A DNA stretch of 48,778 bases from positions 1-48,778 of the forward strand of contig JAIEQJ010000083.1 of assembly GCA_019747815.1 (NCBI GenBank). The letters are read 5' to 3'. The notes beneath the pieces are model-generated. The model worked only from the letters and a program-made list of their open reading frames with translations. It did no database searches and was not told the DNA's origin. The first letter of the stretch is position 1. Every line of letters starts with the position of its first letter. Below, in pieces: positions 34,697 to 43,391 of the stretch. Source of the DNA: Hyphomonadaceae bacterium. GTDB taxonomy: Bacteria > Pseudomonadota > Alphaproteobacteria > Rhizobiales > Hyphomicrobiaceae. The translations under genes were made by a program, and so were the position numbers.

Positions 34697-37342
34697 ATGA
34701 AAACCGACGCGCCGCGCCCCACTCTGCTCAAGGACTACCGGCCGCCGAGCCATCTCATCGACACCGTCAATCTCGACGTGTCCCTCCACCCGACACGCAC
34801 CCGCGTCCGTGCGCGGCTGGGCGTGCGCCCCAACCCGTCCGCGGCAAAATCGGCCGCGCTCAAGCTGGACGGCGAGCTGCTGGAGCTGGAATCGGTACGG
34901 CTCGATGGGCGCCTGCTCGACCAAGACGCGTATCACACAACGGACAAGCAGCTCATCATCGAGGCGCCGCCCAAGGGCGAGTTTGTGCTGGAGATCACGA
35001 CCACTTGCAACCCGGAGGCCAACAACGCGCTCACCGGCCTCTATCTGTCCAAGGGCATCTACTGCACCCAGTGCGAGGCTGAGGGCTTCCGCCGCATCAC
35101 CTATTTCCTCGATCGCCCGGACGTGCTCGCCACCTACACGGTGCGCATCGAGGCTAACCGCACCGAGGCGCCGGTGCTTCTCTCCAACGGCAACCCGGTG
35201 GAGCGGGGCACCCTCGACGGCGGTGAGCGCCACTATGCCGTGTGGCGCGACCCGCATCCCAAGCCGTCCTATCTGTTCGCCCTGGTGGGCGGCAATCTGG
35301 CCTCGTTCGCCTCGGACTTCACCACCAGGTCGGGACGGAAGGTGGACCTGCGCATCTATGTGGAGCCCGGCAAGGAGGACCGCTGCGCGTGGGCCATGGA
35401 TTCCCTCAAGCGCTCGATGGCATGGGACGAAGAGCGCTTCGGGCGCGAGTACGACCTCGATGTGTTCAACATCGTCGCGGTGTCGGATTTCAACATGGGG
35501 GCGATGGAGAACAAGGGGCTGAACATCTTCAACGACGCCCTCGTGCTGGCCTCGCCGGAAACCGCCACCGACAGCAGCTTCGTGGCCATCGAGCGGGTGA
35601 TCGCGCACGAGTACTTTCACAACTGGACCGGCAATCGCATCACCTGCCGCGACTGGTTCCAGCTCTGCCTCAAGGAGGGGTTGACCGTCTACCGCGATCA
35701 GGAGTTCGGCGCCGACGAGCGCTCGGCCACCGAGCAGCGCATCAACGAGGTGCGCCAACTGAAGGCGCGGCAGTTCCCCGAAGATGCGGGGCCCCTCGCC
35801 CACCCCGTGCGCCCGGACCGCTACATCGAGATCAACAACTTCTATACCGCCACCGTCTACCAGAAGGGGGCGGAGCTTGTGCGCATGATCCAGACGCTGC
35901 TGGGACGCGAAGGCTTCCGCAAAGGCATGGACCTCTACTTCGAGCGCCACGACGGACAGGCGGCGACGGTGGAGGACTTCGTGAGCTGCTTTGAAGACTC
36001 CTCCGGCCGCGACCTCAAGCAGTTCATGACCTGGTATTCGCAGGCGGGAACGCCGGAGCTGGTGTGCCAGCTCAAGTACGACGCCCGGGCCAAGACCGCC
36101 GATCTGACGGTGACGCAGGTGCTGCCGCCCACGCCCGGCGAGGCCAGGAAGAAACCGCTGCACATCCCCATCAAGCTCGGATTGCTGGGCGGCAATGGCC
36201 AGGATCTGGAGCTGACGCTGGCCTCCGGTGAGCGGTTGAAGGACGGGCTGATCGAGGTGCGCAAGCGCACCGAGAGGTTCCGTTTCCGGGATGTGCCCTC
36301 CCAGCCGATGGCATCGCTCCTGCGCGCATTCTCCGCGCCGGTGAACCTGACCGTCGATCGCACGGACGCCGAGCTGCAATTCCTGATGGCCAACGACAGC
36401 GACCTCTTCAATCGCTGGCAGGCGGCCCAGGACTATGCCACCCGCGTGCTGCTGCACACCATTGCGGCGAGCGGGGACGGCAAGCGGCCCACCCAACCCA
36501 GGGTGTTCATCGACGCGCTGTCGGCCACGCTTGGCAACGGCGATTTGGACCCCGGCTACCGAGCCCAGTTCCTTTATCTTCCGAGCGAGAGCGATCTGGC
36601 GCGGGTCATCGGCCAGAACGTCGATCCGCTGGCCATCCACAAGGCGCGCAACGCCTTGCGCAAGGCGATCGGCACGCGGCTCTACGACACGCTCCTGGAC
36701 GTCTACCGCCGCATGGACGTCAAAGGGCCCTACTCACCCGCCCCGGAACCGGCCGGCCGGCGCGCGCTGCGCAACGTCGCGCTGGGCTACCTGACGAGCC
36801 GCGGCCGCCCGGAGGACATCGCGCGCGCGACGGCACATTTCACGCACAGCCGCAATCTCACCGACGAGACAGCCGCCCTGTCCATGCTCTCGCAGCTGAA
36901 CGCCCCCGAAAGGGCGAAGGCCTTCGAGCGGTTCTACACGCGCTGGAAGGGGGATCATCTGGTGATCGACAGCTGGTTTGCCTACCAGGCCGCCTCGCCG
37001 CTGGCCTCGTCCCTGGCAACCGTGCAGAAGCTCACGCACCATCCGCTCTTTGCCATGAAGAATCCCAACAAGGTGCAAGCCCTGATCGGCACCTTCGCCA
37101 TGGCAAACCCCGTGAACTTCAATCGCCCTGACGGCCGGGGCTACGACTTCGTCGCCGACCGGGTGCTCGAGCTTGACGGTTTCAACCCGCAGATCGCAGC
37201 ACGGATGCTGTCGGCGTTCCGAAGCTGGAAGGCACTGGAGCCCCAGCGCCGGCGAGTTGCAAAGAAAACTCTGCAGCGTGTTGCCAGGAGCAAGCCCCTT
37301 TCGCATGACGCGTTCGAGATCGTTTCGAAGATGCTGGAGTAG
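34697..37342 (+). CDS. pepN: Aminopeptidase N (M1 family)
   Basis: Zinc aminopeptidase that removes N-terminal residues from peptides in the cytoplasm. At 881 residues it matches E. coli PepN (870). The zinc site is His304-Glu305-x2-His308 in IAHEYFHNW with Glu327 in LCLKEGLTVYRDQEF. The substrate motif GAMENKGLN lies near residue 270. All four PepN domains appear present. It stands alone, 143 bases after the Nramp gene, and the ribosome binding site is weak. The call is firm. Confidence 0.97.
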   Translation: MKTDAPRPTLLKDYRPPSHLIDTVNLDVSLHPTRTRVRARLGVRPNPSAAKSAALKLDGELLELESVRLDGRLLDQDAYHTTDKQLIIEAPPKGEFVLEITTTCNPEANNALTGLYLSKGIYCTQCEAEGFRRITYFLDRPDVLATYTVRIEANRTEAPVLLSNGNPVERGTLDGGERHYAVWRDPHPKPSYLFALVGGNLASFASDFTTRSGRKVDLRIYVEPGKEDRCAWAMDSLKRSMAWDEERFGREYDLDVFNIVAVSDFNMGAMENKGLNIFNDALVLASPETATDSSFVAIERVIAHEYFHNWTGNRITCRDWFQLCLKEGLTVYRDQEFGADERSATEQRINEVRQLKARQFPEDAGPLAHPVRPDRYIEINNFYTATVYQKGAELVRMIQTLLGREGFRKGMDLYFERHDGQAATVEDFVSCFEDSSGRDLKQFMTWYSQAGTPELVCQLKYDARAKTADLTVTQVLPPTPGEARKKPLHIPIKLGLLGGNGQDLELTLASGERLKDGLIEVRKRTERFRFRDVPSQPMASLLRAFSAPVNLTVDRTDAELQFLMANDSDLFNRWQAAQDYATRVLLHTIAASGDGKRPTQPRVFIDALSATLGNGDLDPGYRAQFLYLPSESDLARVIGQNVDPLAIHKARNALRKAIGTRLYDTLLDVYRRMDVKGPYSPAPEPAGRRALRNVALGYLTSRGRPEDIARATAHFTHSRNLTDETAALSMLSQLNAPERAKAFERFYTRWKGDHLVIDSWFAYQAASPLASSLATVQKLTHHPLFAMKNPNKVQALIGTFAMANPVNFNRPDGRGYDFVADRVLELDGFNPQIAARMLSAFRSWKALEPQRRRVAKKTLQRVARSKPLSHDAFEIVSKMLE

Positions 37343-37503
37343 AGCCTCGGACACAGCCGCCATATTTTTGCCGCAGGGCGGTTTCGCCTCTCGACAACGC
37401 ATTGGGCTCTCGGTCAAACTGAACAAGTGATTCGGTGGTGTGTTCGGCCGTCGGATCCGGTTCTGGGCAGCATTTTTCTGAAAATCCGGTCGAGAGGCGA
37501 GGG

Positions 37504-38526
37504 ATGACGCTGGGCACGTCAACCCAATGGGGGATTCTGTCTCCTGCAGGGGTGGAAGCTAAGGAGCATCGCGGCGTGCGGCGCTGGCCAGCACGCGTGA
37601 TGGACTTCAGGTTCAGATGGCCATGGCTCGCCAGAGGCGCAGCGGCGTTGCACCTCCTCGGTCTGGCCATGATCGTGATCATGGGCTGGCACGATCCGAG
37701 CGCCGTGGGATCGACCACCATGGGCGGGCTGCAGGCCGTGCATCTGGCATTTCTGATGACGACCGGGGCAGCGGCGGCGCTGCTGACGCTCGGGGTCCAG
37801 GATGCAGGCCAAACCCCGAACGCCGTTGCCGACGCGCACGTGCCGACCGGCGTGGACCAACTGATGGCCCAGATGAGCCATGAGTTGCGCACCCCCCTCA
37901 ATGCCATGATCGGCTTCTCCGACGTGATGCTGCGCGAACTCTACGGACCGCTCGGCCACGCCCGCTACCAGGAATATGCTGCCCACATCAGCGAAAGCGG
38001 CGGCCAGCTTCTGCGCTCGGCGGAGGACGCATTGGCCGTCACCGAAACCATGTCGGCCGTCATGGCCGACAGGCTGGCCGGCCGCTGCGAACGCGTCGTC
38101 GCCAGCGGACTGGTGCGGGAGGCCTGGCTTGCCCTCGGCGTCGCCGACACCGTGGCCAAGCTGGCGGTAAGCAACTGCGCGGCGTGCGACATTGCCTGCG
38201 AGCGGCGCGCCACCAGCCAAGCGCTCCAGCATCTGCTGCGCGAAGCGGTCGCCCGGGTGCCTGCCGGCGGCACGGTGGAGGTCAAGGGCCGCCGCCGGGG
38301 CGGCGCCCGCAGCATCGAGATCCGAGTGATGGGCGGATCGGAGCAGCCGGCAGGCCCGGCACGCGATGTTGTCGTTCAGGTCAGCGCCTATCCACCCGCC
38401 GGAGGCAGCCTGCGCGTCATGCTTGCCCGCCTGCTGCTGGGGATGCAGGGCGCCATGCTGAGCGTGTGGGACGATGACGACGGCGGGCTCTGGGCGACCA
38501 GCATCGTTTTCCCGCCGCGGGGCTAG
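37504..38526 (+). CDS. Membrane HisKA protein with degenerate ATPase domain
   Basis: A 340-residue protein. Two helices occupy about residues 44–62 and 74–97. The HisKA dimerisation domain is intact with His126 in MSHELRTPLNAMIGFSDVML and GPLGHARYQEYAAHIS. The C-terminal part looks like a HATPase fold but lacks its motifs: the N-box reads HLLREAVARVPAGG with no Asn, and no DxGxG or GxGLG glycine box is visible. It may be a phosphotransferase or phosphatase (as ChpT is) rather than an autokinase. ATG 37504 follows GAGGCGAGGG. It is convergent with the ECF operon. Confidence 0.82.
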   Translation: MTLGTSTQWGILSPAGVEAKEHRGVRRWPARVMDFRFRWPWLARGAAALHLLGLAMIVIMGWHDPSAVGSTTMGGLQAVHLAFLMTTGAAAALLTLGVQDAGQTPNAVADAHVPTGVDQLMAQMSHELRTPLNAMIGFSDVMLRELYGPLGHARYQEYAAHISESGGQLLRSAEDALAVTETMSAVMADRLAGRCERVVASGLVREAWLALGVADTVAKLAVSNCAACDIACERRATSQALQHLLREAVARVPAGGTVEVKGRRRGGARSIEIRVMGGSEQPAGPARDVVVQVSAYPPAGGSLRVMLARLLLGMQGAMLSVWDDDDGGLWATSIVFPPRG

Positions 38527-38563
38527 CTGGAAGGCCCCCCGCGCTGGAGACGGCGGAAGGGGG

Positions 38564-39091
38564 TCAGCGCGACTGCTCGCTGGCCTGCTTCTCCGGCTCG
38601 TCCAGCGGGTTGCGCATCGGCCGCCGCTTCTGGCGCCATTCCACGAACCCGCGGCGCTCCTCGGGCGTCATCTGCGCGGCCAATGCCGCAAAGAGCAGGT
38701 GAACCGCATCCCGCGCCTTCTGATCAGCGATCAGCAGCCGCGCCTGCGCGGCCTCGAAGCGGCCCTTGTCGAAAGGCTCGGCGACCAGAACCTGCACCAC
38801 CTCCTCACGCGCCTCGCGCAACTGGCGCCTGAGCGGCCGAACGTGTTGCCGCTGCTCCTGCGTGCGGGCATTGATCTCCTCCTGCCGTGCGGGCGGCAGG
38901 GTGGTGGCATAGCCGAGCAAGTTGGGCGGCAGATTGCGCGCCGCGGTGTCTGATGCCCCGCTGCCGTGGCGCCACACGAACCCGGCCGTGGCCCCGGCAA
39001 CGATCAGATTGAGCGCCAGAGACGCGAAGAGCGCAACCACCATCCAGCGCGGGGCGGCCGGTGCTGAGCTGCCGCGGCCTGCCGTCGTCAC
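38564..39091 (-). CDS. Periplasmic heavy-metal sensor-like protein
   Basis: A 175-residue protein with one N-terminal membrane anchor (WMVVALFASLALNLIVAGA, residues 16–34) and a helical periplasmic domain. The domain is rich in Arg and Glu (ARTQEQRQHVRPLRRQLREA) and ends with MTPEERRGFVEWRQKRR, as in the metal-resistance/CpxP-like family (LTxxQ relatives). Its start overlaps the anti-sigma-like gene by four bases, so it is the third gene of the sigma operon. It probably senses or buffers envelope stress; metal binding is unproven. Confidence 0.8.
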   Translation of the reverse strand: MTTAGRGSSAPAAPRWMVVALFASLALNLIVAGATAGFVWRHGSGASDTAARNLPPNLLGYATTLPPARQEEINARTQEQRQHVRPLRRQLREAREEVVQVLVAEPFDKGRFEAAQARLLIADQKARDAVHLLFAALAAQMTPEERRGFVEWRQKRRPMRNPLDEPEKQASEQSR

Positions 39092-39621
39092 AGCACGTCC
39101 TCATCGTAGGGCTCGACCTGAGCCAGACTGTATCCGCCCCGATCGGCGCCGGCCCAGTCAGCCAGCGCCGGCACGACGCTCTGCGACAGGTTGGACGTGC
39201 CCAGGACAATGCCGAGCATCAGCGAAGCGGCAAGCAAAGCCGCCGCCCGCACCTCGCTGCGCAGCAGCCGCTGCTTCCGGGAAACGGCCTGCCGTGGCAG
39301 CGCCCGGCCACGGGACTGGAACCCGGCAGCGGGAGGCTCGACATCAAATTTGACAATGCGCGGAGAGCGCCGGGCGGCCGCCACGATCCGCTCGGCAAGC
39401 GCCGCCTCCACGGCGAGACTGGGCAGCGGCGCGCGCTCCAGCACGCGATCGAGCGCCTCCGCCTCGGCCAGGATCCGCCGGGCTTTCGCATCGCGGGCGG
39501 CAAGCTGTGCGGCTGCGGCACGCGCCTCCGCCGGCCATCGCGTCCGATCGCCTCCGTAGATGTCGAGCAGCCGCTCGAAGTCGGCCAGCGTCATGCCGGT
39601 GGTGTTGCTCATGTTCGTCAT
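39088..39621 (-). CDS. Predicted anti-sigma factor-like membrane protein
   Basis: A 177-residue protein. A cytoplasmic N-terminal helical part begins MTLADFERLLDIYGGDRTRW and has Ala-rich helices to about residue 90; one membrane helix lies around residues 125–143 (VRAAALLAASLMLGIVLG), and a short acidic periplasmic tail follows. This topology, and its place directly after an ECF sigma gene, suggest an anti-sigma factor. No zinc-binding ZAS motif (HxxxCxxC) is present. The family is otherwise unassigned. Confidence 0.72.
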   Translation of the reverse strand: MTNMSNTTGMTLADFERLLDIYGGDRTRWPAEARAAAAQLAARDAKARRILAEAEALDRVLERAPLPSLAVEAALAERIVAAARRSPRIVKFDVEPPAAGFQSRGRALPRQAVSRKQRLLRSEVRAAALLAASLMLGIVLGTSNLSQSVVPALADWAGADRGGYSLAQVEPYDEDVL

Positions 39622-39660
39622 GTCGGCACCTTAACCTCTAGCGGCCCTCTTTCCATAACC

Positions 39661-40272
39661 TCAGTCGACGTCGGGCAGCAGCCCGCGCCATTCGTCCTTG
39701 AGCGCGGCCTTGAGCGCGCGACGCGCCCGCGCCAGCAGCGATTCGACCGCCTCATCCGATATACTCATGACCTCGCCGACCTCCACCTGGCTCATGCCCT
39801 CGTAGTGGAACAGGGTCAGGGCCAGCCGCTGCCGATCCGGCAGCCGCTTGAGCGCGGCATCGACCCGCGCCGACAGCTCGCGCTCGGCCAGGTGCGTCAC
39901 CTGCGTGGCAGGCTCGCTTTCCTCGGGCACCTCGTCGCCGAGACCCGTATTGCGCCGCGCCCGCACCCGATCGATGCACAGGTTGGACGCCACCCGTCGC
40001 AGCCACGGGCGCACGCCGCCTTCACCCAGCTCCAGATTTGCTGCATTGCGCCATAGTCTCAGCAGGGTCTCCTGCGCCACGTCCTCGGCCTCCGCATCGT
40101 CGCGCAGCATGCGCCGCGCGATGGCCAGCACCGTCGGCAGATGCCGATCGACAACGGCGCGGAACGCCCGTGCCTCGCCCGCAGACACCCGTGCGAGCAG
40201 GACGACCTCATCCTCGCTCTCGTCCGACCCTGCCCGCAGAGAGGGCTCCGGTCCGATCTTGCGCGCAAGCAC
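39661..40272 (-). CDS. ECF-type RNA polymerase sigma factor
   Basis: A 203-residue sigma factor. Region 2 includes RHLPTVLAIARRMLRDDAEAEDVAQETLLRLW (about residues 45–75); a linker holds PWLRRVASNLCIDRVRARR; region 4 (residues 140–190) contains LPDRQRLALTLFHYEGMSQ and ISDEAVESLLARARRALK. The start is GTG 40272 with GAGG nine bases upstream. It heads a three-gene operon with the anti-sigma-like and metal-sensor genes. Its promoter targets are unknown; autoregulation would be usual. Confidence 0.93.
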   Translation of the reverse strand: MLARKIGPEPSLRAGSDESEDEVVLLARVSAGEARAFRAVVDRHLPTVLAIARRMLRDDAEAEDVAQETLLRLWRNAANLELGEGGVRPWLRRVASNLCIDRVRARRNTGLGDEVPEESEPATQVTHLAERELSARVDAALKRLPDRQRLALTLFHYEGMSQVEVGEVMSISDEAVESLLARARRALKAALKDEWRGLLPDVD

Positions 40273-40389
40273 CCGGCTAGGCCTCGCAACCTCAATCCAC
40301 TCGCCTTGCCCGACCCATTGTCGGCCCAGCAGAAGCCAATCTCAATTGCTTCCTTGAACGACCAACCCCGGCCTTTCCGTCGCTGCCGC

Positions 40390-43350
40390 CTATACGATCA
40401 GTTCGTTGAAAAGCCGTACAACTTCGGCCTGCCGGGCCGCCAAATCCGCTTCCAGGCGGGCAAAATCGGGGGCTTCCCCGGCGCGCGCCAGCAGCGCCTT
40501 GAGGCCATGCGGCGCGCGCTCCGGCACGAACGGGCCGTCCAGGCACAGGCGCAGGACCTGGGTGACGTTGTGGAACAGGCGCGCCGCCGGCAGCAGCACG
40601 TCCGCCGCCGCGGACGGCAGCAGGCCCGCCCGACCAAGTTTGGTCAGCGCCGTCACGGTATTGGGGCTCAGGATGTCCGGATGATCGGCGGCGTGCACCA
40701 GTTGCAGATACTGCGCGATGAACTCGAGATCGACGAGGCCGCCGCGCGCCTGCTTGAGGTCCCAGATGTCCCTGGTGCCCTTCTCCTTCTCGATCCGCGC
40801 GCGCATGTCGCGGACGTCGGCGGCGATCTTGGCCCGATCGCGGCGGAGGGTGAGAACCCGCCGGATAGAAGCCTCCACGGCGCCCCGCAGGGCAGCGGGC
40901 CCCGAGATGACGCGTGCACGCGTCAGGGCCAGATGCTCCCAGGTCCAGGCCTCGCGCTGCTGGTAGTCGATGAAGCCGGACAGCTGCGTGGCCACCGGAC
41001 CCTTCTGGCCCGATGGCCGCAGCCGCATGTCCACCTCATAGAGGTTCCCTTCGGCCGTTTGCGAGGCCAGCGCACTGATGAAGCGCTGCGTCAGCCGCGT
41101 ATAGTACTGGATCGCCGGCAGCGGCTTCAGGCCGGTCGAGTTCGGGGCGGGGGCCGCAAAATCGTAGACGACGATCAGGTCGAGGTCTGAGGCCGCCGTC
41201 ATCTCGTGGCCGCCGAGCTTGCCCATGGCCACCACGGAGACGGCGCTGCCCGGCACGCGGCCATGGCTGCGCTCCATCTCGCGCTCGGCGACCGACTGCA
41301 TGGCCTGGATCAGGCATTCGGCCAGCAGGGCGTAGGCATCGCCCGCCTGCGCGGCACCGATCGTGCCGGTCAGAACCCGCACGCCGATCAGGAAGGCCTG
41401 CTCATGGCCGATGCGGCGCGCGCGATCCAGCGCCTCCTGGAAATCGTGGGCGCCCGCAAGCTCGGCGGCAACGATGGCGGACAGATCGCGGGCGCTCGGA
41501 ACGGTGCCGAAGAAACCGGGCGCCAGCACGGCGTCGAGCACGCGCCGACGCTTGCTCAAGATGCGCGCCAGCCGCGGCGCGGTGCCCATGATGGCGGCGA
41601 TCAGCTCGATCAGCCCCTGGTGCTGCTTCAGCAGCGAGAAGAGCTGCACGCTGGAGGGCAGCTCGGAGAGAAAGCGATCGAAGCCGAGGAAGGCCAAGTC
41701 GGGGTCGGCGGTCTTGGCCATGGCCTCGATCAGCAGCGGCTGCACCTCGGTGAGCAGCTCACGCGCACGCGGCGTGCGCACCGCCGGATAGCGGCCGTGA
41801 TGCCATCCGCGCACCCCGGCGATGACCGCCTCCGGGCGCTTGTAGCCCATCGCCGCCAGGGCCTGCAGCGTTCCGGGATCATCGACGGCTCCGGCAAAGA
41901 CCATGTTGGAGCCGCCGCTGGTCAGCTCGGGACTGTGCTCGAACAGATGCACGTAGTGCTCCTGCACCCGGCCCAGCTCGGCGGTGAGGCGGGCGGAAAA
42001 TTCCGGCGTGCCGGCGAACCCCGAGAAGCGGGCGAGACCGGCGAGCTTGTCGGGATCGGCGGGCAAGGTCTGCGTCTGCTCGTCCGCGATCATCTGCAGG
42101 CGATGCTCTATGGTGCGCAGAAACCGATAGGCCGCGTCGAGCTCGCGCCGCACCTCGGCCTTGATCCAGCCCCGCGCCTCGAGGCGCTCCAGCGCCACCA
42201 GCGTTTCCGACGCGCGCAGCTCGGGCTGGCGCCCGCCGGCGATGAGCTGCTGGGTCTGCACGAAGAACTCGATCTCGCGAATGCCGCCGCGTCCTACCTT
42301 GATGTCGTGACCCGCCACGGCGATCTCGCCGAAGCCGCGGAAGGCATGAATCTGGCGCTTCATGGCGTGGATGTCGGCGATGGCCGCAAAATCGAGATAC
42401 TTGCGCCAGATGAATGGAGCGAGGTCGGCCAGGAAGCTCCGGCCGGCGGGGAGGTCGCCGCCGATGGGGCGTGCCTTGATGAGCGCGGCGCGCTCCCAGT
42501 TCTGGCCGACGCTCTCGTAGTAGTTGAAGGCCGCTTCTGTGGAGATGGCGAGCGGCGTGGAGCCGGGATCGGGGCGCAGCCGCAGATCGGTGCGGAACAC
42601 GTAGCCGTGCTCGGTGCGCTCCTGCAGCAGGCGCACCAGATCGCGCGTGAGGCGCACGAAGAAGGGTTGCAGCTCCAGCCCCTCGCGCAGACGCACCAGG
42701 GCGGGCTCGTAGAAGACGATGAGATCGATGTCGGAGGAATAGTTGAGCTCGAAGGCGCCGTGCTTGCCCATGGCCAGCACGATGTAGCCCGCGGCATCGG
42801 GCGCCAGCCAATCCCCCTTGGCGCGCGCCTGACGGAACAGGAAATGCACCGCCGCCCCGACGGCGGCATCGGCCGCTTCGGACAGGCGGCGGGTGACGGT
42901 CATCACGGGCCACACGCCGCCGAGATCGCACAATGCCGTGAGAAGGGCGATGTCGGCCTTGAACAAGCGCAGGCTGCGCATGACGTCGGCAACGCTCTCA
43001 GCCGCCGCGGCAGCGGCTGTCATCGCATCGACCAGGGCCGCGAACCGATCCTCCGGCGGTGCGGCGAGCGCTTCCAGGAGGACCGCAGGGCTGCGCGCGA
43101 TCAGCTCGGTCAGGTACGGCGAGGCCCCGAAGATGCCCGACAGGAGGTGCTCGACCCGCGGCTGGGCGATGAGCGCGCCGAGCGGTGCCAGGGGGGGCTC
43201 CTCGCTTGCCCGGCGGGTCAGATCGGCGAGCACACCCATCGCGCGTGCCCGATCGTGCACGACAGGGGCTGAGACGATGCGCTGATGGAGCGGGGTCAGG
43301 GCGGCACCTCGATTTGCTGGCGGCAGCGGAAGCTGCACCCTACGGCCCAT
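40390..43350 (-). CDS. glnE: Bifunctional glutamine synthetase adenylyltransferase / adenylyl-removing enzyme
   Basis: Controls glutamine synthetase by attaching or phosphorolysing AMP, in response to PII and glutamine. At 986 residues it has full length. Two nucleotidyltransferase domains are seen: GKHGAFELNYSSDIDLIVF (Asp207, Asp209) and, in the second half, GKLGGHEMTAASDLDLIVVY. Conserved GRGGIREIEFFVQTQQLIAG and RGGLVDLEFIAQYLQL follow each domain. It is preceded by the sensor kinase gene with a 41-base gap, a common alphaproteobacterial neighbourhood. Confidence 0.97.
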   Translation of the reverse strand: MGRRVQLPLPPANRGAALTPLHQRIVSAPVVHDRARAMGVLADLTRRASEEPPLAPLGALIAQPRVEHLLSGIFGASPYLTELIARSPAVLLEALAAPPEDRFAALVDAMTAAAAAAESVADVMRSLRLFKADIALLTALCDLGGVWPVMTVTRRLSEAADAAVGAAVHFLFRQARAKGDWLAPDAAGYIVLAMGKHGAFELNYSSDIDLIVFYEPALVRLREGLELQPFFVRLTRDLVRLLQERTEHGYVFRTDLRLRPDPGSTPLAISTEAAFNYYESVGQNWERAALIKARPIGGDLPAGRSFLADLAPFIWRKYLDFAAIADIHAMKRQIHAFRGFGEIAVAGHDIKVGRGGIREIEFFVQTQQLIAGGRQPELRASETLVALERLEARGWIKAEVRRELDAAYRFLRTIEHRLQMIADEQTQTLPADPDKLAGLARFSGFAGTPEFSARLTAELGRVQEHYVHLFEHSPELTSGGSNMVFAGAVDDPGTLQALAAMGYKRPEAVIAGVRGWHHGRYPAVRTPRARELLTEVQPLLIEAMAKTADPDLAFLGFDRFLSELPSSVQLFSLLKQHQGLIELIAAIMGTAPRLARILSKRRRVLDAVLAPGFFGTVPSARDLSAIVAAELAGAHDFQEALDRARRIGHEQAFLIGVRVLTGTIGAAQAGDAYALLAECLIQAMQSVAEREMERSHGRVPGSAVSVVAMGKLGGHEMTAASDLDLIVVYDFAAPAPNSTGLKPLPAIQYYTRLTQRFISALASQTAEGNLYEVDMRLRPSGQKGPVATQLSGFIDYQQREAWTWEHLALTRARVISGPAALRGAVEASIRRVLTLRRDRAKIAADVRDMRARIEKEKGTRDIWDLKQARGGLVDLEFIAQYLQLVHAADHPDILSPNTVTALTKLGRAGLLPSAAADVLLPAARLFHNVTQVLRLCLDGPFVPERAPHGLKALLARAGEAPDFARLEADLAARQAEVVRLFNELIV

Positions 43351-43391
43351 GGCAAGGCCTTCTCAAGGCCTCCGGCCGAGCGGCATCCGGC

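Noticed and set aside
34655-36640. A 661-codon minus-strand frame inside pepN
   Set aside because: The pepN zinc site and length are intact; no domain is visible in the antisense frame.
41206-43272. A 688-codon plus-strand frame inside glnE
   Set aside because: glnE is complete with both nucleotidyltransferase domains; the other frame is its shadow.
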